Assembly (NCBI GenBank): GCA_965218775.1
Contig: CBDCLS010000005.1
Coordinates: 1,488,001-1,552,000 of the forward strand
DNA from: CAUZIZ01 sp965218775
GTDB lineage: Bacteria; Acidobacteriota; UBA6911; RPQK01; JAJDTT01
Length of the DNA: 64,000 nucleotides
Direction: 5' to 3'
Below, in pieces: positions 60,903 through 64,000 of this stretch. Each line of letters begins with the position of its first letter. Position 1 is the first letter of the stretch. Both the position numbers and the translations under genes were made by a program. The notes under the pieces are model-generated. The model worked only from the letters and a program-made list of their open reading frames with translations. It did not search any database and was not told the origin of the DNA.

Positions 60903-62026
60903 TCGCCGACAGCGCCCGCATGAGAGCCTACGCCGAGGCTCTCCGGTCGCTAATCAAACCGGGTTCAGTGGTTGTGGACATCGGCACCGGCACCGGTATC
61001 TTTGCCATGTTGGCCTGCCGGTACGGGGCCCGAAGGGTCTATGCCATCGAGCCCAGCGACTCCATCCAGATAGGCCGAGAAATAGCGGTGGCCAACGGCT
61101 GCGGCGACCGGATTGAGTTCATCCAGGATCGGTCGCAGCAGGTCACGCTGCCCGAGCGCGCCGAGGTGATCATCTCCGACCTGCGGGGCACCCTTCCTCT
61201 GTTCCAGAATCACCTGACCACCCTCATAGATGCGCGGCAGCGTTTGCTGAAACCCAAGGGCGAGCTGATTCCACGGAATGACACCCTGTGGGCAACCCTG
61301 GTCGAAGCACCGGACCTGCATGAGCGCTTCACGGTCCCTTGGGTTGAGAACGATTTCGGCCTCGATATGCGGGCGGCCTACCGACTCGCCACCCATCACT
61401 GGTGCAAGAGTGACGGTCAGGTCACCCCCAATCAGATCCTGGGGGATCCATGCTGCTGGGCCAGGCTGGATTATCGGGAGCTGGAGACTCCCGACATCAG
61501 CGGCCAGGTCGACTGGGTTGCAGGGCGAGCAGGCACTGCCCATGGGCTCTGCCTCTGGTTCGATGCGACCCTGGCCGAAGGGATCGGGTTTTCCAACGCA
61601 CCCGGAGAGTCTGAACTCGTCTATGGCAACGCCTTTTTTCCGCTGCCGGAACCTGTCCCGCTTGACCCCGGTGACAAGGTAACCATGACTTTGCGCGCCC
61701 AGCTGGTGGGTGACGGCTACGTCTGGGGTTGGGACACACGCGTCATGACCCAGGGTCAGGGGGCCCAGGTCAAAGCGGATTTCAGACAGTCGACTTTCTT
61801 CGGCACGCCTGTATCCCCTCACCAACTGCAGAAGCGCGCGGCCGGCTTCGTCCCCAGTTTGAACCAAAGGGGCAGGATCGATCGGGCGATGTTGGAATTG
61901 ATGAACGCGGGCAGGACTCTGAGCCAGATCGCCACTCAAGTCTGCAAACAGTTTCCCAGCGATTTCACCGGCCATGAGGACGCACTGTCGCGTGCCGGTG
62001 ACCTGTCGCTGAAATACACCCAATGA
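60872..62026 (+). CDS. Class I SAM methyltransferase (PRMT-like fold) with C-terminal PqqD-like domain
   Basis: The 384-residue protein begins MYSLTSYGRMIADSARMRAY and has the protein-arginine-methyltransferase-like motif I VVVDIGTGTGIFAMLACRYG, VYAIEPSDSIQIGREIA and AEVIISDLRGTLPLFQNHL, then a beta-barrel-like half. The double-Glu loop of true arginine methyltransferases is absent. The last 50 residues (IDRAMLELMNAGRTLSQIAT) look like a winged-helix/PqqD-type segment that might contact the leader. It is a likely tailoring enzyme for the peptide or glycan. Confidence 0.83.
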   Translation: MYSLTSYGRMIADSARMRAYAEALRSLIKPGSVVVDIGTGTGIFAMLACRYGARRVYAIEPSDSIQIGREIAVANGCGDRIEFIQDRSQQVTLPERAEVIISDLRGTLPLFQNHLTTLIDARQRLLKPKGELIPRNDTLWATLVEAPDLHERFTVPWVENDFGLDMRAAYRLATHHWCKSDGQVTPNQILGDPCCWARLDYRELETPDISGQVDWVAGRAGTAHGLCLWFDATLAEGIGFSNAPGESELVYGNAFFPLPEPVPLDPGDKVTMTLRAQLVGDGYVWGWDTRVMTQGQGAQVKADFRQSTFFGTPVSPHQLQKRAAGFVPSLNQRGRIDRAMLELMNAGRTLSQIATQVCKQFPSDFTGHEDALSRAGDLSLKYTQ

Positions 62027-62029
62027 TCC

Positions 62030-63991
62030 ATGCTTGAGAACCTCAAATTGCTGCTGGCCAAATTGGATGGAGCCGCGGCCCAGCTGCCCCATCTCGCCCG
62101 GGTCCTGCGTCTGGTCTGGGCTGCTGCGCGAGGTTGGACCCTGCTCTGGGCCGGCCTTCTGCTGCTGCAGGGGCTCTTGCCTATGGCCGTCGTCTACTTG
62201 ACTCGGGCGCTGGTCGATAGACTCGTAACCGTAGCCGGTGCCGGGGTTGATTGGCCCAGCCTTCGTCCCACGTTGATCCTGGTGCTGCTCATGGCCGGGG
62301 TCCTTTTGACGACGGAGGTCCTGCGGAGCGTCAGTGGCTGGGTTCGCACCGCTCAGGCGGAGTTGGTGCAGGACCACATCAACCTGCTGATCCATCAGAC
62401 ATCCACCCGGGTCGACCTGGCCTTCTACGAGTCTTCCGAGTACCACGATCATCTGCATCGAGCGCGTAACGAGGCCAGCTACCGTCCCCTGGCCCTGTTG
62501 GAGAATGGGGGAAGCCTGATCCAGAACGGGATCACCCTGGTGGCGATGGCGGTCGTATTGGTTCCCTACGCTGTCTGGCTGCCGCTGGCCCTCCTGGTCA
62601 GTACGCTGCCGGCTTTCGTGGTGGTACTGGGCTACGCCGCGCGCCATCATCGTTGGCGGCTGCGCACCACCGCCGATGAACGTCTCAGCTGGTACTACGA
62701 CTGGCTCATGACCTCCGACGAGACGGCACCGGAACTGCGCTTGTTCGGGCTGGGAGACTATTTCCGATCTACCTACCAGGCGTTGCGACGCAGGTTGCGC
62801 CAGCAGCATGTGGAGCTGGCCAGGTCGCAGGCTCTGGCTGAGATCGGGGCCGGTGTGATGGCTCTTCTGGTCAGCGGCGGGTGCCTCAGCTGGATGGTCT
62901 GGCGAGCCCTGCTGGGTCAGGTGAGCCTGGGCGACCTGGCTTTGTTCTATCAGGCATTCAATCAGGGACAGCAGCTCATGCGCTCACTGCTCAGCGGAGT
63001 AGGACAGATCTATCAGAATATGCTCTTCCTGGGAAATCTGTTTGAGTTTCTTGACCTGGAAACCCGGGTGCGGGAGCCGGTCCATCCTCGTCCCGTACCT
63101 ACCGTCCAATGGAATGCCAGGGGAGTGAACATCTGCTTCAGGCAGGTCAGCTTTCGCTATCCTGGCAGCGGACGGACAGCGCTGCAGGATCTGGATTTGA
63201 GGATCCCGGCTGGTCAGATCACCGCCATCGTGGGAGCCAACGGCGCCGGCAAAAGCACGCTGCTCAAGCTGCTCTGTCGCTTCTACGATCCGGACGCCGG
63301 ACGGATCGAGTTGGACGGCATCCAACTCCCTGATCTGTCCCTGGAGAAGCTTCGTCAGCTGATCACCGTCGTGTTCCAGGAGCCGGTTCACTACAACGTT
63401 TCGGCAGCCAAGAACATCGCCATGGGTGACCTTTCGGCGGCGGCGGGGAGAGCCGAGATCGAAGCTGCAGCTGGGGCTGCCGGGGCCGACGAACTGATCA
63501 ACCGTCTACCCCAAGGCTACCAGACGCTGCTGGGCAATTGGTTTTCGGGTGGAACCGAGCTCAGTGTGGGCGAGTGGCAACGACTGGCACTGGCCCGGGC
63601 CTTCCTGCGTCGAGCCCCCATCCTGATCCTGGACGAACCCACCAGCTCCATGGACTCCTGGGCCGAAGCCGATTGGCTGCAGCGCTTGCGCCATCTAGCT
63701 GCGGGCCGCACCACCTTGATCGTGACCCATCGCTTCACTACCGCCATGCAGGCCGAAGTGATCCACGTCATGGAGCAGGGCCGGGTGGTCGAGTCTGGCA
63801 GCCATGCTGAGCTGCTCGAGCTGGGAGGTCCCTACGCCCAGTCCTGGCGAGCCCAGATGCAAGCGGGTCAAGACTCGGCTGTCGAGCCCCAGAACCAGCC
63901 ACTTCCCCGGATGATGTCCTCTGACAGAGACGACATTCTAGGTCTAGGGGAGCCCGAGCCCTTGCATCAGGTCAGTGCCGCCGGCGGCTAG
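62030..63991 (+). CDS. ABC transporter, fused permease and ATPase (lasso D-type exporter)
   Basis: The 653-residue protein has five to six transmembrane helices in the first 330 residues, then an ATPase with Walker A GANGAGKST, signature TELSVGEWQRLALARAF, Walker B ILILDEPTSSMD and H-loop VTHRF. There is no N-terminal C39 peptidase domain, consistent with lasso export after separate leader removal by B2. It begins three bases after the methyltransferase and is the last gene visible; the cluster may continue beyond the window. The C-terminal 40 residues are not conserved. Confidence 0.9.
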   Translation: MLENLKLLLAKLDGAAAQLPHLARVLRLVWAAARGWTLLWAGLLLLQGLLPMAVVYLTRALVDRLVTVAGAGVDWPSLRPTLILVLLMAGVLLTTEVLRSVSGWVRTAQAELVQDHINLLIHQTSTRVDLAFYESSEYHDHLHRARNEASYRPLALLENGGSLIQNGITLVAMAVVLVPYAVWLPLALLVSTLPAFVVVLGYAARHHRWRLRTTADERLSWYYDWLMTSDETAPELRLFGLGDYFRSTYQALRRRLRQQHVELARSQALAEIGAGVMALLVSGGCLSWMVWRALLGQVSLGDLALFYQAFNQGQQLMRSLLSGVGQIYQNMLFLGNLFEFLDLETRVREPVHPRPVPTVQWNARGVNICFRQVSFRYPGSGRTALQDLDLRIPAGQITAIVGANGAGKSTLLKLLCRFYDPDAGRIELDGIQLPDLSLEKLRQLITVVFQEPVHYNVSAAKNIAMGDLSAAAGRAEIEAAAGAAGADELINRLPQGYQTLLGNWFSGGTELSVGEWQRLALARAFLRRAPILILDEPTSSMDSWAEADWLQRLRHLAAGRTTLIVTHRFTTAMQAEVIHVMEQGRVVESGSHAELLELGGPYAQSWRAQMQAGQDSAVEPQNQPLPRMMSSDRDDILGLGEPEPLHQVSAAGG

Positions 63992-64000
63992 CGCTGGATC

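Noticed and set aside
60965..62809. A 614-residue minus-strand open frame across the methyltransferase and exporter
   Set aside because: It is the antisense shadow of two well-conserved genes and has no recognisable domain.
1..64000. CRISPR arrays, integrase/att sites or a complete insertion sequence
   Set aside because: No regularly spaced short direct repeats, transposase or integrase was found; repeats seen are palindromic or a two-copy tandem.

Overview
The window looks like a chromosomal segment of a Gram-negative, GC-rich environmental bacterium. It carries a DUF1592/DUF1552 pair, a split PVC-type heme-binding protein, several Tat-exported proteins, an outer-membrane beta-barrel and many single catabolic enzymes. 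This mix is typical of Planctomycetota, Verrucomicrobiota, Acidobacteriota and related sponge or marine lineages; the sequence alone does not let me choose among them. No rRNA, convincing tRNA, CRISPR array or complete transposase was seen. Several genes are broken by frameshifts or in-frame stops, and palindromic repeats are common, so either the genome is decaying or the assembly contains indel errors.

Left part (1-38.5 kb): scattered catabolic and envelope genes. They include two tandem beta-propeller glycosyl-hydrolase-like proteins (a third complete copy and a relic sit at 23.7-25.3 kb), methylaspartate ammonia-lyase, a phytanoyl-CoA dioxygenase-like enzyme, the DUF1592/DUF1552 operon, two Tat proteins, a creatininase-like amidohydrolase, an enolase-superfamily enzyme, gamma-glutamyltransferase, phosphonoacetate hydrolase and an M20 peptidase. 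There are two toxin-antitoxin operons (17.2 and 26.6 kb) and a three-gene porin / cupredoxin / hybrid histidine kinase operon (27.9-32.9 kb). At 17.9-18.5 kb a thioredoxin-fold peroxiredoxin-like gene has an in-frame TGA exactly where the first redox cysteine belongs, followed by a SECIS-like hairpin: a probable selenoprotein.

Right part (38.6-64 kb): a sigma-54-type promoter precedes a long same-strand series. It starts with a small acidic coiled-coil protein, a dead GDP-fucose synthase, a Wzm/Wzt polysaccharide ABC transporter, a methyltransferase, a sugar-nucleotide epimerase and eight glycosyltransferase genes, many joined by ATGA-type overlaps. The last glycosyltransferase overlaps a lasso-peptide B1 (RRE/PqqD-like) gene, followed by B2 (transglutaminase-like protease) and C (asparagine-synthetase-like cyclase). 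After a palindromic repeat come a frameshifted 2-oxoglutarate oxygenase, a 55-residue lasso-like precursor not included in the supplied ORF predictions, an HprK-like kinase, a SAM methyltransferase and an ABC exporter. A kinase- and methyltransferase-equipped lasso-peptide system wired into a polysaccharide export operon is the most interesting feature of the window.
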